Assembly: GCA_949825045.1 (NCBI GenBank)
Contig: OX463807.1
Coordinates: 39,080,749-39,144,748, forward strand
Direction of reading: 5' to 3'
DNA from: Argyresthia goedartella
Taxonomy: Eukaryota; Arthropoda; Insecta; Lepidoptera; Argyresthiidae
DNA length: 64,000 bases
Shown: in pieces, positions 44,745 to 56,394 of the stretch
Position numbering within the stretch: position 1 is the stretch's first letter
Layout of the letters: every line of letters begins with the position of its first letter
Notes under the pieces: model-generated
Database searches by the model: none
Told to the model about the DNA's origin: nothing
Seen by the model: only the letters and a program-made list of their open reading frames with translations
Position numbers and translations under genes: made by a program

Positions 44745-45821
44745 ATGGCACCTATGAGTGGCGCGAAGGCTGGGAGCCCACCACCTTCTGCGCCACCCTG
44801 CCCGTCGCTCTGGGAGGCGAACAGGGAGGCGAACAGTCGGACGTTGCCCCCATTCCTAGAGCGCCCCAGGTTGGATCCGCTCTCCCCCCTCCATCCACGG
44901 TGGCCACCGGGCACACCGTTCGCAGTCCGGTATGGTCAGGTACCGGGACAGCGAGGGGCCTATTATGCAGGTTGGGACCCCCTGATGTACATGCGGTCTG
45001 ATATGCCACCGGTGGCATATCAGCAGCTAAGTTACCAGGCCGACGGGGGTCCCAGCGGGTTCGGATCCCGCGGAGGTTCCCGCCAGGGACACGCCGCCCA
45101 CTTACAGGGTGCCGCCACTCCACAGGCGGTCATGCTCCCCACCGCCTCGGTGATAGCGTGGAGTTCGGACGGCAAATCTTGTGTGGCACGAGCACTATTG
45201 GACTCGGGGGCCCAGGGGTGCTTAGTCTCGTGCAACCTTGTAAGACGGTTGGGCATTTCGGTAAGGGAGTATCCACATTCCATTCGGGGAATTGGGAACA
45301 CGGAAGTCGGTTCCGTTAAGGGAGTATTTCGGATTACTCTCTCGTCACGGGTGGATTCATCGGTGAATCTGACGGTCAAGGCATTAGTCATGCCTAATGT
45401 GATGGGCTCACACCCTCACGTACGGTTGTCGCCCTCGGTGCGACAGTTGGTCGCTGGGTTGTCACTGGCTGACCCGGAGTTCGATATTCCGGGCCCAGTA
45501 GACATTTTATTGGGTGTCGATGCCTTGGGATACCTGTTAGTGCCAGGTGTCCACGTGTTGCAGGCGACTGGTCTGGTTTCGGTCAACACCAGACTGGGCC
45601 ATGCGGTAATGGGTCCGGTCATGCCGGCTGCCCCACGCCTAGCGACTCGTAGTCCCTTATTCGGTTCTGTACTCTCGGAGGTGATACAGAAGTTTTGGGA
45701 GGTGGAGGAACCACCTACGGTCCGCCGGTTGGACCCGGTTGAAGAAGAGTGTGAACAGTTTTATCGGAACAATACTGGTCGCCTTCGGTCGATTTCTCAC
45801 ACGTCTTCCATTTCGGAGTGA
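44745..45821 (+). pseudogene. pol: Aspartic protease region of BEL-2
   Basis: The first 130 residues are Pro/Gly-rich and probably a linker in an altered frame. The protease shows RALLDSGAQGCLVS with the catalytic DSG at about residues 153-155 (BEL/Pao proteases commonly have DSG), and DILLGVDALGYLL near the C-terminal flap. It should run directly into the reverse transcriptase, but a frame break near 45790 separates them. Role: processing of the gag-pol polyprotein. Confidence 0.82.
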
Positions 45822-47868
45822 TCGCCCGCCGCTGGGCAGTTCACACCATGCAGCCGAGACGCGGCTTCTGTCGAAGGAACGACGCATGAAGCGTGACGGG
45901 ATTTTCCGGCAGAAGTACGTCGACTTCATGCGGGAATACGAGTCGCTCGGCCACATGTCGGTTTCGGGTATCGACTGGAAGCGTGAAAACCACTGCTTCC
46001 TGCCCCATAGCGCGGTCTTGAGGACCCCGGAGGGCAAAATACGGATAGTCTTCGATGGATCGGCATCAACATCTAACGGCATGAACATGAACCAGTGTTT
46101 GCATTCAGGGCCGAAGTTGAACCATGACATCGCGGATGTTATCACACGGTTCCGTCGACACAATGTTGTGTTTGTAGCTGACATCCGGATGATGTTTAGA
46201 CAGACGGTCATTCACCCTGACGATAGACGGTATCAGCTGATACTGTGGCGAGAGAGCCCAGATCAGCCCATCAGGGTGTACGAGCTGAACACCAACACGT
46301 ACGGGCTACGGTCAAGTCTTTTTTTGGCGATTCGCACTCTTCGGGAGTTAGCGGATCGAGAACGGTTAAATTTCCCTAGAGGAGCAGCGATCCTGGAGCA
46401 GGATCTCTACGTGGACGATATCTATACCGTTGCAGATTCCGTAGAGGAGGCGCTCGCTCGACGAGACGAGCAAGTTGAGCTCTTACGGGGTGGAGGTTAC
46501 GAGCTCCGGAAATGGATGTCGAACTCTCCAGAGTTACTGACTGGTCTTCCGGATGACTACCAGCAGGATCCCCACATTTTTGAAAATTTGGAAAATCCAA
46601 ATATATTGTCTGTATTAGGCGTCCAGTACCAGCCGGTGTCAGACATGTTTTCGTATCGGGTCGAGTTGGACTCCCCGAAGGTCTGGACGAAACGGAACGT
46701 CCTTTCAACGGTGGCTAGGACATTTGATCCAAACGGGTGGATCACCCCGGTAACATTTCAGCTCAAGTGTTTTATGCAGCAATTGTGGTCTGCTGAGCTG
46801 AACTGGGACGACCCGATCGGCGGGTCATTGAGCTCAGAGTGGGACTCGTTCTTTTCGACCCTCCCTGGCATCAATCGGATTTCACTGCTACGGAGGTTGG
46901 TCCCCACCAAACGATACACCGCCACCCTGCATGGATTTTGCGATGCCTCGGAGAAGGGCTACGGAGTTGCGGTGTATCTGCGTACGGTCGAATCCTCGGG
47001 GGAGGTTGATGTGCGGTTGGTCATGGCCAAGAGCAAGGTTGCGCCGTTGCGCACTCGCCTGACCATTCCCAAGTTAGAGCTTTCGGGAGCGGCTCTCCTG
47101 ACTCGTCTGCTCAACCACACGATGACGGTTCTTCGTGGGTCAATAGCGTTGGAAGATACGGTCTACGCTTGGACGGACAGCCAGATCGTGTTATGGTGGC
47201 TGAAGGCTTCAGTTCACAAGCTGGAGATTTTTGTGGCGAATCGGGTTTCGCAGATTTTGACTTCGGAGGTTCCCTTAATCTGGAGACATGTTCCAGGGAA
47301 AATGAACCCAGCAGACTGTGCGTCTCGTGGGTGTCACGCTCCGGAGTTGGTTGGACATCCCTTGTGGTGGGGTCCAAAATGGTTGACTCAAGCCGAATCG
47401 GACTGGCCAATGAGTCCACGCGTTACCTCGGCGAACGGCGCCTTGACAGTCGGTGTCTGTACGACGCAACCAGAGCCGGAAGAGGAGTTCAGCCTGCTGA
47501 AACGGTACAGCTCGCTCGACAAGCTGGTCAATGTGACCGCCTGGATCTGCCGATTTGCGCGGAATTGTCGGAATTCTGAGGCGCAACGAGTGTGGACACA
47601 GGTCCTGACACCACGGGAATGGAACCATGCGTTGTTCGCATTGGTACGGAACGTGCAGACGGTGCACTTTAAGTCCGAACTGGACATTCTGAGACGCGGA
47701 CGCGTCCAACTGAAGGGAGCTGTGGCTCGGCTCAACCCGTTTATTGACCCTCAAGGATTGCTGAGGGTAGGAGGTCGGCTGCGGAATGCCAACCTGCCTT
47801 ATGCGGCTCGCCACCCGTTGTTACTCCCTAGGAAAGGGAAGTTGGTCGAACTGTTGATACAGGAATGA
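45790..47868 (+). pseudogene. pol: Reverse transcriptase and RNase H of BEL-2
   Basis: A long open stretch of about 690 residues. The RT carries KIRIVFDGSAST, a palm Asp in FVADIRMMFRQ, and LEQDLYVDDIYT with the YVDD catalytic pair. The RNase H-like domain has LHGFCDASEKGYGVAVY, PKLELSGAALL and VYAWTDSQIVLWWL, with Asp and Glu residues of the usual layout. The downstream zinc-binding segment of integrase begins before the TGA at 47866-47868, after which the same frame reopens. Only the flanking frameshift and this stop block it. RT and RNase H make the double-stranded cDNA. Confidence 0.9.
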
Positions 47869-48737
47869 CACATTCGGAATGGGCATGTCGGATGCCACGC
47901 CTTGATGGCGTTTCTCCAGCGCGAGTTCTGGATTCTATCGGGAAGACGCTTATTGCGTAGCGTCGTATTTCGGTGCCTGCTTTGTTATCGGGCCAAGGCG
48001 GCTACGATGCAGCCCCAGATGGGCGATTTGCCCTCGGATAGGGTTAACGAAATCCGGCCCTTTGCGGGTGTCGGAACGGATTTCGCGGGACCATTCATGG
48101 TCAAGTCTTCTCAGCTACGGAACGCCAGATTAGTGAAGGCATACCTGTGCGTCTTCGTGTGCTTGGCCACGAAGGCAGTCCACTTGGAGGTGGTCAGTGA
48201 CCTCACTACAGAGGCATTTATCGCATGTCTAGATCGGTTCGTCTCACGAAGGGGCCTCCCGACATTAATCCGTTCGGACAACGGCACAAATTTTGTCGGA
48301 GCCAGGCGATATCTGCAGGAGGTCACTCAATTCCTGAACGGTAACCAGGACGCCATCGGTACGGCTTGCTCTCGACGAGGGATTGAATGGGTTTTCAGTC
48401 CGCCGGGATGTCCTCATTGGGGAGAAATTTTTGAGGCTGCGGTTAAATCGGCTAAGTCGCACCTGACGAGGATCATCGGTGAGACCTCTCTACGCTTTGA
48501 AGAGCTTGCGACGCTATTCTGTAAAATTGAAATGACACTGAACTCGCGTCCGTTGTGCCCGCTCAGTTCGGATCCAAATGATTTGGAAGCGTTGACTCCG
48601 GGTCACTTCCTGATAGGTCAGCCCCTTAACGCCCTGCCAGAATACCCATTCGGTGATGTTAAGTTAAGTCGGTTAACTAGGTGGCAGATGTTGCAGCAGA
48701 TGGCTCAAGATTTTTGGAAACGGTGGTCCCTTGAGTA
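47869..48737 (+). pseudogene. pol: Integrase of BEL-2, first part
   Basis: It continues the RT frame after a single TGA. Visible are HIRNGHVGCHALMAF with RCLLCYRAKA (HHCC zinc-binding module), the catalytic core with VGTDFAGPF (D), FVCLATKAVHLEVVSDLTTE, LIRSDNGTNFVG (D) and HWGEIFEAAVKSAK (E), and the following TLNSRPLCPLSSDP and LTPGHFLIGQPL. It is cut at 48737 by the DD35E transposon within the tail and resumes at 51092. Integrase inserts the cDNA into the genome with a 5-bp TSD, as seen. Confidence 0.9.
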
Positions 48738-48919
48738 CACACGACAAAGAAGATCGGTTTGCAGGGCACACAAACACCAGTCTTTGTGTGCGTAACGTTG
48801 CCAATAGCTACGATTAGCAATGCACACTAACACAGTATTCGTGTTAATGTCGCGTCTGTGTGCGTTTTTCTGATCCCATACATTCATTGATTATGACGCA
48901 AGTTTTCACAGCTTTATGC

Positions 48920-48990
48920 AAAGTAGTCGATAGCCTAGTGGATTAGGTGCTAGAATTACGATATGTAGATAAAGGTTCGATCCCTCAAAG
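48920..48990 (+). other. tRNA-like segment at the left end of DD35E copy 2
   Basis: Same A-box/B-box-like sequence as at 38704-38774, here on the plus strand, pointing inward. Confidence 0.6.
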
Positions 48991-49240
48991 GAAATTATTT
49001 TTTAGAAGCTACGAGTATTATTAAATTCACATAGCATCGAATATAAATTGATTACAATTGTTTAACCAAACTAGAGTTCGAAGAGTTGTAAACTTGCCCG
49101 GTAAAAAGGCCATAGTCTACCTTCTTTATTTAAAATGTAACAGCTACCCTCTTTAAAATTGTTTTGCGTCTGCGCGCTCTCAGCATTAGTTGTATTGCAT
49201 TTCGTTCCTTGTAAATTGTGATTGAGATTTGTTATCTATC

Positions 49241-50351
49241 ATGGAAAGTCATCTATCCACTTTTAAAAAGGCGGAAATCATTGTTTTGTATGAACAAAAC
49301 ATTTCAATTAGCGAGATAGCACGACGTTTAATGATATCGGTGAGTTATGCATATAAAAAATAAATTTGAAGGTTTTTTATAAATTATGATTATAATTATA
49401 CCTTGTGTTACTACTTCATTGTATTTTTTTCTTATTTTACAGAGAAGAACAGTGCAACTGTGGGTTCATAGGTATGCAGATTCTGGACATGTTGAAAGTC
49501 GTCGACCAGGCCCACAGCCTGTAGCCTACACAGCTGCATCTGATCGCCATCGCGACATCATTGCAGCGCATAACAGCAATCCGTTTGCCAGCACCCGGTC
49601 TACGGCGACACTTCATAATGTAACACTACAAACAGTTCGCAATCACTTACGAGCTGATGGTTTAAGATGTCGGAGACCAGCGAAGAAGATTATGATGTCT
49701 AATGAGCATCGTGAAGACAGAGTGCGGTTTGCCCGTGAATATTTGGACTTTGATTGGTGTAATAATGTTGTTGTTTTTAGTGATGAAAAGACTTTTAGAT
49801 CAGACAAGGATGGGCGTAAAATACTGTGGAGAAGAAATAATGAACGATATAGTTTAGCAAACATTCTACCGTGCAGGTGTAGTGGCCGTATTACTTTGGG
49901 ATATTGGGGATGGATGTCGTCGATGGGCCCCGGTGAATTAGTGCAAGTGAGTGCTCGCAACACTGCTCAAGGATACTTGGATATTTTACAGAACGTCATG
50001 TTACCAACCGTACGAACTGTATATCCGGATGAGCATATATACTTTGTCCATGACAATTGCGCTGTGCATCGCGCCCATATTGTGCAAGAATGGTTTAACA
50101 AGCAAGAATCCTTGACAGTTATTGACTGGCCTTCTAAAAGCCCTGATTTAAACCCCATCGAAAATCTATGGGGACATATGGTGCTCAATTGGGATCCATC
50201 GAATGTGAGATCTAGGTCTAATTTAGATGAAGTTGTTACTTCAACCTGGGAGATAATGCGAGGCACTGACATGTGTTGGAATATGGTCACTGGCATGAGA
50301 AGTAGACTACAACAAATAATAGTAAGAGAAGGAGCTCCACTAAGATATTAA
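49241..50351 (+). CDS. Tc1-like DD35E transposase, two exons, copy 2
   Basis: Exon 1 is 49241-49339, intron 49340-49442 (GTGAGT...TTTTACAG, 103 bp), exon 2 49443-50351; 335 residues. The start is the ATG giving MESHLSTFKK, which completes the first HTH. The catalytic residues lie in FSDEKTF, VHDNCAVH and PDLNPIENLW with 35 residues between the second and third. A transposase with an intron is less usual for Tc1 elements; splicing could restrict production by tissue, as known for the P element, but that is only an analogy. Open and apparently intact. Confidence 0.9.
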
Positions 50352-50623
50352 ATAAAACATAACCATTAATATGTGAAAGCTTTGTGTTATCATAAGATAA
50401 GGTGATTTATATGTCTATGATGTTATTGCTACTTCAGGTTAGAAGTTATCACATAATTTCTAATTGCTTAGCATGTTGATTCATAGCTTATATATCATCA
50501 ACTGCGACATCTGTCCTTGTCTGACTAAAACTAAAATAAGTAAATTAAGTGTAGTTTATTATAACAAACTAGTAATAAATTATTATTAGGACGAAATATA
50601 ATTTTGTTTTATTATGAAAAAAA

Positions 50624-50736
50624 TAAGGCTGGTTTCACCACATGCTGATAAAGCCTATCTGTCAAATAACGCCATACAAAAATCTAAGTTTAACTGGCAG
50701 ATAGGCTTCATCAGCAGTGGTGAAACCGGCCCTTAA
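50624..50736. repeat. Foldback (MITE-like) repeat in DD35E copy 2
   Basis: Reverse complement of the near-palindrome at 36957-37070, with the same GGTTTCACCA-type arms. Confidence 0.75.
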
Positions 50737-50813
50737 TCTAGAATAAATATTTGGTCTGATCAATAATAATTAAAAAAAAGTATCTAAAAAAAAACATCAC
50801 CATGCTTTTTCCC

Positions 50814-50888
50814 TCCTTGATAGAGGATCGAACTCAATACCTCAAAGTCATTAGTCTGGCATCTAACCCGTTGGGCTATCGTCCACTC
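50814..50888 (-). other. tRNA-like segment at the right end of DD35E copy 2
   Basis: Same Ile-tRNA-like sequence as at 36808-36880, on the minus strand, with GAGTTCGATCCTC as B box. Confidence 0.6.
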
Positions 50889-51091
50889 TGTAGGAAGCGG
50901 TAAAAACTAGTCTTATATTCAACGAAGACACATAGTGATTGTATGCTCAGACAGTATTATAATATCTGTGACTGTGCTGTGACGACCAATGTAACGCACA
51001 CACATTCAAGTCAGCGATTCGTGTCGCAACGTTACGCAAACAAAGAGTGGCATTTGTGTGCCCTGCAAACCGAACTTCTTTGCCGATTGTA

Positions 51092-51323
51092 CATGCACAT
51101 CTTGCAGCAGTGCCTTAAGTGGACTGACCGGACGAGCCCCCCTCAAGTCGGTGATTTGGTGCTGATCAAGGATGCGAACCTACCATCATTGAGATGGAGA
51201 CGAGGACGGATCGTCAATTTGTACACGGGTCGGGATGGCACGCCTCGATCAGCAGAAGTCAAGGTGGGGGACTCGGTCCTCAAGAGAGCGGTCGCAACAC
51301 TTTCTCGCCTTCCTATTGATTAG
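51092..51323 (+). pseudogene. pol: Integrase C-terminal tail of BEL-2
   Basis: Right of the transposon the frame gives QQCLKWTDRTSPPQVGDLVL, then IKDANLPSLRWRRGRIVN and a C-terminal KRAVATLSRLPID before the stop. This is the DUF5641-type tail that ends BEL/Pao pol proteins. It completes the integrase of 47869-48737. Confidence 0.88.
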
Positions 51324-51354
51324 GGACAGGTTTGGGCCTGTCCGGGCGGGTGAC

Positions 51355-51925
51355 TGTTTAATATTTATGCTTCGGAACGCACCTCCTCTTGTTGCGCGAC
51401 TCGGAACGGAAACAGAGCCGCAGCTGTCACTCGTACGGAAACGAGAGGAGAAATTGGAGGTTATCTTTTTCTTACTCTTTGTCTTGTCTCGTCGGTGAGA
51501 ACAAACATGTCGACTCGGGCATCGTGATTTTGATGGTATTTCGGTTCCAATTATCAAATACAGGCGTCGGGCCTGGTCGGAGTGTTGATCATCTACATCG
51601 TCGGGAAATAAGTAGATTCGCGTCAGCGGTCAAGTGATCCGTGTCGTGATTGAAAATCGTCGTATCGGACGGCGATTCCACGTGACGGCAGGCAGCACGC
51701 CGGCGGCAGCGTCGGGCAGCGACAGCAAAACGACGGCAAGGTTTCGACTCCTCTCCTATCCCAAACTGTGCCCTTTTCCCGAATTCCCGTCTCGAAATCG
51801 AGCTTTCGATCTCCTGTCTACGGTGACAAGGTCAGTAAAAATTCATTCACTTCTTTTCTCTCACGTGTTGGCAAAAGCACACCCCCTTCGGAGCACGCCT
51901 ACCGAACGGCGTGGAAAATTAAACA
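51355..51925 (+). repeat. BEL-2 3' LTR
   Basis: 571 bp. It differs from the 5' LTRs mainly by a small inversion: the 8-nt loop between CACGCC and GGCGTGG reads TACCGAAC (51900-51907) instead of GTTCGGTA. Followed by TSD TAGCC at 51926-51930. Confidence 0.92.
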
Positions 51926-51930
51926 TAGCC

Positions 51931-52365
51931 CTTAGAGGTTCGGGCTGCTCTACCTCTATTTGATCTTATTTCCACATGGCCGGTGAAGTCAACCCCTGTG
52001 TGATGGAATGGGCGAGAAGGGTTGATTCTCTCTTCCGGTAGATCACCCATTATGTGCTGATGTTTGCTCGGGTCGTGTCTCCTATACTTCACGCAGCAGC
52101 CAAGTCGTGTTTTGGTTGCTCTGTTACCTCCAATGATCCAATATGTTTGGCGGAGCGTTGATAATGTTAGCCGTGCTCCACCGTGGAAGGTGATCTTGTG
52201 ACTGTAATCAATCAACAAGTCCGTTAAACGTCCGCGGTGTGGAATGATGATGGGGTGCTTCATGTCTTCATTAATGCTTGCGTTATTGAGCCTCCCTCCG
52301 ACCCTCAGAAGACCTTGCTTGTCTAGCATCGGTGTAAGATTCAATAACTTGCTTTTTGCGTGCAC
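51931..52365 (-). pseudogene. pol: BEL-1 integrase, N-terminal half
   Basis: On the minus strand: GRLNNASINEDMKHPIII, RGRLTDLLIDYSHKITFHGG (zinc-binding His pair), then a disturbed Cys pair region and RPFHHTGVDFTGHVEI with the first catalytic Asp. It stops at the TAGCC target where BEL-2 inserted; the second half is in the tandem units at 25872, 32805 and 42023. Confidence 0.85.
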
Positions 52366-54260
52366 CCTGCTATTTTTGTTGAGATTTTCAATTTCATCTG
52401 AAAACTCAGATTGCTGGATGTGCTTAATAATTTGAATTTTTGCTTGACGTAATTCTTGAAGAGAGAGGTAAGGCGCTTCTGATTACATTTGTCCTTTAAT
52501 AAGGCGCGTCGTATCCATGCTAGTACACGTACAGCTTGTGTATATCGCACCGATGATGTCGTATTCAGAGTAGTTGTGACGTTGATTTGTTTTATTTGCT
52601 TTTGCTCCTTATTAGTGACGAAGACCGGCGGCGGCTCTTGTTTTGATTGCTTGCTGAATGATAGTAACCACGACGGTCCTTGCCACCATAAAGGGTGCTG
52701 TATGAGCTGTGTTGCTGTGATTCCTCGGCTGGCGCAGTCTGCAGGGTTTTCGTTTGATTTTATGTACCGCCAGCAGTCTTTAGGCATTATCTCGGTTATC
52801 TGCCTAACCCTGTTTTCTACAAATGGTTTCCAACGGCCTGGGTCGCCTTGGAGCCAGCCCAAGACTGTCGTAGAATCTGACCATCCGAATAACTTGATAT
52901 CATGTCCAACTAGTGCTTGTTGAACTTTGCTCATTAACTTTGATAATAATAATGCTCCACTGAGTTCCAAAAGCGGAAGTGATGTTTCCTTGTTTACTGG
53001 AACAAGCCTTGATTTTGCTGCTACGAGGACGATGGATACCTGATGATTTGTTCTATTTAATATTCTGCTGTATATTACATATGCGTAGGCTTTTTTTGAT
53101 GAGTCACAATAGCCATGCAGTTCAATGTTTTCGTTCTCGTGACACCCCAGCCATCTCCGGATGTGATATTGATTTATGTTGTCTAAGTCTGCTTTGATTT
53201 TTATCCACTCGGAAATTATTTCCGTCGGTAGACAGTCATCCCATTGTAAGTTTGCTAACCAAACATTTTGGAAAAGTAGCTTCAGTTTTGTAGAGACTGG
53301 AGAAAGCCATCCCAATGGGTCAAATAGTTTGGAGATATCTGATAAAAGTGATCGCTTGGCCGATTTTTCTGATGGGGATGTATCGATTTTTGATAAAAAA
53401 TTAAATTGATCTAATTTCGGATTCCAGCGTAGTCCAAGTGTTTTGGCTGATTCTGTCTGCTTGAAATCGAATAATGTTTGACTGTTTTGGCTTTTGCTCA
53501 CGCCGTCCAGTAGCCGTTGTTTGTTGGAGGCCCATTTTCTCAAGTTTAAGCCTCCTGATGCCAGTAACAGGATTAAATCAGTCTGTAATTGCTTGGCTGA
53601 TTCAAGGGAATTACTACCGCTAAGTAGGTCATCCATGTAAAAACATTCCTCTAACACCTTTCCGGGTGGACTCTTTGTGTATTTGTGACCTTCGTCATTT
53701 GCCAATTGCTTCAAAGTCATCATAGCCAAGAAAGGAGCTGATTTGGTGCCGTATGTCACCGTTGACAGCTGGTATTCCCGAAGGGGTTGCTCTGGTGCTT
53801 CCCTCCAGATGATTTTTTGATATTTTTGATCTTCTGGGTGAATGTTGATCATTCTAAACATCTTCTCAACGTCTGCTATGTACGCGTATTCATATTGTCT
53901 CCAACGTAAAATTAAGGATTGTAGATCTTGCTGCAGATTCGGCCCGCGAGACATCAAGTCATTGAGACTGTACCCCGTGGAAGTTTTCGCCGACGCGTTG
54001 AACACTACGCGCAGTGACGTAGTCGACGAATCCTCGCGTCGCACACAATGGTGAGGTAAGTAGCAGTTAGGTGTCTCGTTACTTGTGCATTCGCGCATGT
54101 GACCTAGATCTTCGTAATCGTTGATAAATGATTTATAATCGTTGAAGATATTTTTCTGCTTGGTAAATTTCCGTTCTAGTTGCCGAAACTGTGCCACTGC
54201 CATTGGCTTTGAGATTCCCAAATTTTCAACATAATCTGATATAAACGGAATTTTTATCAC
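52341..54260 (-). pseudogene. pol: BEL-1 reverse transcriptase and RNase H
   Basis: A 639-residue open frame. The RT begins in the fingers (QLERKFTKQKNIF), with SLRVVFNASAKTST, YIADVEKMFRMI (first Asp) and EECFYMDDLLSG (YMDD pair). RNase H-like domain: IELHGYCDSSKKAYAYVIY, LPLLELSGALLLSKL and LFGWSDSTTVLGWL. Next ENPADCASRG and LIQHPLWWQGPSWL are characteristic of BEL/Pao pol. It joins integrase through an overlapping frame near 52350, so a small frameshift lies there. The catalytic residues are intact but gag/protease upstream and integrase downstream are broken. Confidence 0.9.
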
Positions 54261-54312
54261 GTAGCGTCCGTCATCTTGGCGAGTAGTTGTTTTTTGATAA
54301 AATAAGACACAT

Positions 54313-55327
54313 TCATCCGAGGCGCGTTTGCTGCGCTATCGGTAGGTTTTGATCTGCTATGATAATGCCTCCCAGTAAGATAGAGGAATAAATGTCTGCT
54401 CCCAGTAAGATATCAACGGGCCGACTGACGTTAAACTCCGGGTCAGCTAGTTGAATGTTGTCCAAATGATCCCATGAAGGCTTTGGGAATGATTGATTTG
54501 GTAAATGATTGATTAAATTTTTCATGATAAACGCTTCCGTGCTGAAGCTGTAGTCATTGTTTATTGCTGTACACACGACGCTCATGACACCGCGGCAGTT
54601 GCTCTCTTTTGTCCCAACTCTCTTGCTTCGCTCTCGAGGTAGACCTAGCTAGCCTTTGTGCTGCGTTTTCGGTGATCAGTGACGTCTGCGAACCTTTATC
54701 TATGAGCGCGCGCATTTTATGATAAGATCCGTCTGCTGCTTGGACCTTGATCTGAGCAGTTGCTAGAAGAATTTCTGATAAATTATCGTGCGATACGTGA
54801 TTGCTGTTGTTGCTAAGACGTTGCTGGTTGTTCGTGTTTTTCTTTGATGATGTGTTTTGTGCCGCATGTTGGTTTTTTGAATAAGTGTCGCATATCACGC
54901 TGTTGTGATTTCCATCACACTGTCGGCATCTTTTCTTTGAATGACATTCATTTCCATTATGATTGTACAAAAAAATTAATTTCGCAACTGTATTTCGCTT
55001 CGCATCCGGTTGTAATTCGAGAAACTTGCTGCAATGGTAAATGCCATGATTGAAACTGCATAGAGGGCATTTAATTGAGGTCGAATGGTAACTTTTGTTC
55101 GGTTTTGATGTATTTTGGTAATTGTTAAATGATTTATTTTGCGACGGTTTTTTAAAATTATAGCTGGTATCTTGCTGTCGAAATGGAAACTTTTTTGATA
55201 CTTCTTGCTGGCGTGTTTCCAACGACATAAACCTTTTCTGGAGGAAATCTAGAAGATCCTTTAGTATGGGTAAATCTCTAGGTCTCTCCAGTGAGTCGTC
55301 GTAGTCTTGGTTTGTGTCTGGATCCAA
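54313..55327 (-). pseudogene. pol: BEL-1 zinc-knuckle and protease region
   Basis: The frame 54554-55327 contains a Ser/Asn-rich linker, a Cys/His cluster (CPLCSFNHGIYHCSKF, then CRQCDGNHNSVIC) and the protease start MRALIDKGSQTSLI, where the catalytic Asp is present but the usual D-S/T-G has Lys inserted for Ser (DKG). The protease end is in another frame at 54313-54585 (RPVDILLGADIYSSIL). A frameshift near 54590 and another near 54300 separate it from the RT. The DKG change would by itself impair activity. Confidence 0.8.
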
Positions 55328-55336
55328 TTTCTTCCC

Positions 55337-56394
55337 TAGAATGTTGACGATTATTGGGTCCCAGTTTGTTATATCAGCACCTAAGTACTTGATAGCATTC
55401 AGACACTCATTTGTAATGTCGTGAATTTTCTTGATATGCTCGGCTGATTAATGCTGCGAAGTGGGCAATGCTAAGATGATATCAATGTGAGAGTTGACAA
55501 TTCTTTTGATATTGTCATATCTAGCTTTTAAGAGATCCCAACAGACTAAATAGTTATCTGAGCTAATAGGAAGATGTTGGAGTAACCTGTCAGCTTCACC
55601 TTGCATCTTGCTCTTCAGAAATTGCATTTTCTGGGCGTTCGACATTGAACGGTTGTTGTGGATAGCCTCATTAAAAAGGTCTTTGAACGAGTTCCACTGG
55701 TGAAAACTCCCGCTGAAAGTTGGTATGTCGATCTTCGGTGTTGTCTTGTCTCGGTGAGTGACCTCCCACATCCTCTTGCTGATTGTCTGCTTTGCTTGAA
55801 GGTAATTTTTTTCGTTTTTGTTGAATTATTGCTCATACTCGAAATTATCTTCATACAAGTCGCTGTCGATTTCCCAGTGTGTGGTATCGATGATGGCCCA
55901 GCGTTTGTTTAAAGTATTCAGAGCATCTTCGAATTCCCACTTTGATCCTAAGTTTTAAAGGTCCAGATTGCATTTAGTGCGAGAGAACGCCTTGAAGTTG
56001 CTCTGTTGCTTGCGCAAGTTTTCCTCCAGCTTGCTGGCACTCCCTTTTGATACGAGAGTTGGAGGGTGACTTAAATTTGATGATTGATTATTGATTACTG
56101 GATTGTGATTTTGCTGTTCAGGAAGTGGATTATCTTCGGTCTCCTGAAACTGATCTTCGCTACATAGAGGCCGGTTTTCTTTACCATAACTCCAAAGGAA
56201 CATCTTGATGTCATTGTAGACTTTCAATGTTGATTGATATTGATTTTCCGTGAAGTACTTGTCCGTTCTTTCATCGAATTTGCACAACTTAATATGATTT
56301 TTCTGATACTCTTGCCAATACGAATCCAAAGTAGACAGTCGTCTCTTGATATGAGCAGGGGTTTTACGATCTGGCCCATTGTGCCGGTCGAGTA
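55337..56394 (-). pseudogene. gag: BEL-1 gag, main part
   Basis: The minus strand shows DRHNGPDRKTPAHIKRR with STLDSYWQEYQKNHIKL (55955-56394), and KIDIPTFSGSFHQWNSF with KMQFLKSKMQGEADRLL (55448-55771), the DUF1759-type BEL gag signature. In-frame stops near 55955, 55830 and 55448 break it. The N-terminal piece (60945-61086) is displaced by an insertion. CDS order agrees with BEL/Pao capsid proteins. Confidence 0.82.

Larger units (their letters stand above)
48738..51089 (+). mobile_element. DD35E Tc1-like transposon, copy 2 (2,352 bp)
   Basis: Flanked by TA (48736-48737 and 51090-51091) and inserted in the BEL-2 integrase tail, opposite in orientation to copy 1. It has the same length, the same predicted protein, and I see very few differences (for example G versus A near 51047). 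The ends are about 62-bp imperfect inverted repeats. Confidence 0.92.
42029..51925 (+). mobile_element. BEL-2: BEL/Pao LTR element without env
   Basis: LTRs at 42029-42594 and 51355-51925 begin TGTTTAAT and end ATTAAACA. The TSD is TAGCC (42024-42028 and 51926-51930), lying within the BEL-1 integrase. It has a primer-binding site at 42598-42614 (TGGTAGCAGGAGCGCGG), then gag, protease, RT/RNase H and integrase in plus orientation. The DD35E copy 2 splits the integrase tail. About 7.5 kb without that insertion. Several frameshifts and stops make it inactive. GC content is visibly higher than in BEL-1. Confidence 0.92.

Noticed and set aside
46376..47814. Long minus-strand open frames opposite the BEL-2 reverse transcriptase and integrase
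   Set aside because: Shadows of a GC-rich pol gene on the other strand; the plus strand carries clear RT, RNase H and integrase motifs.
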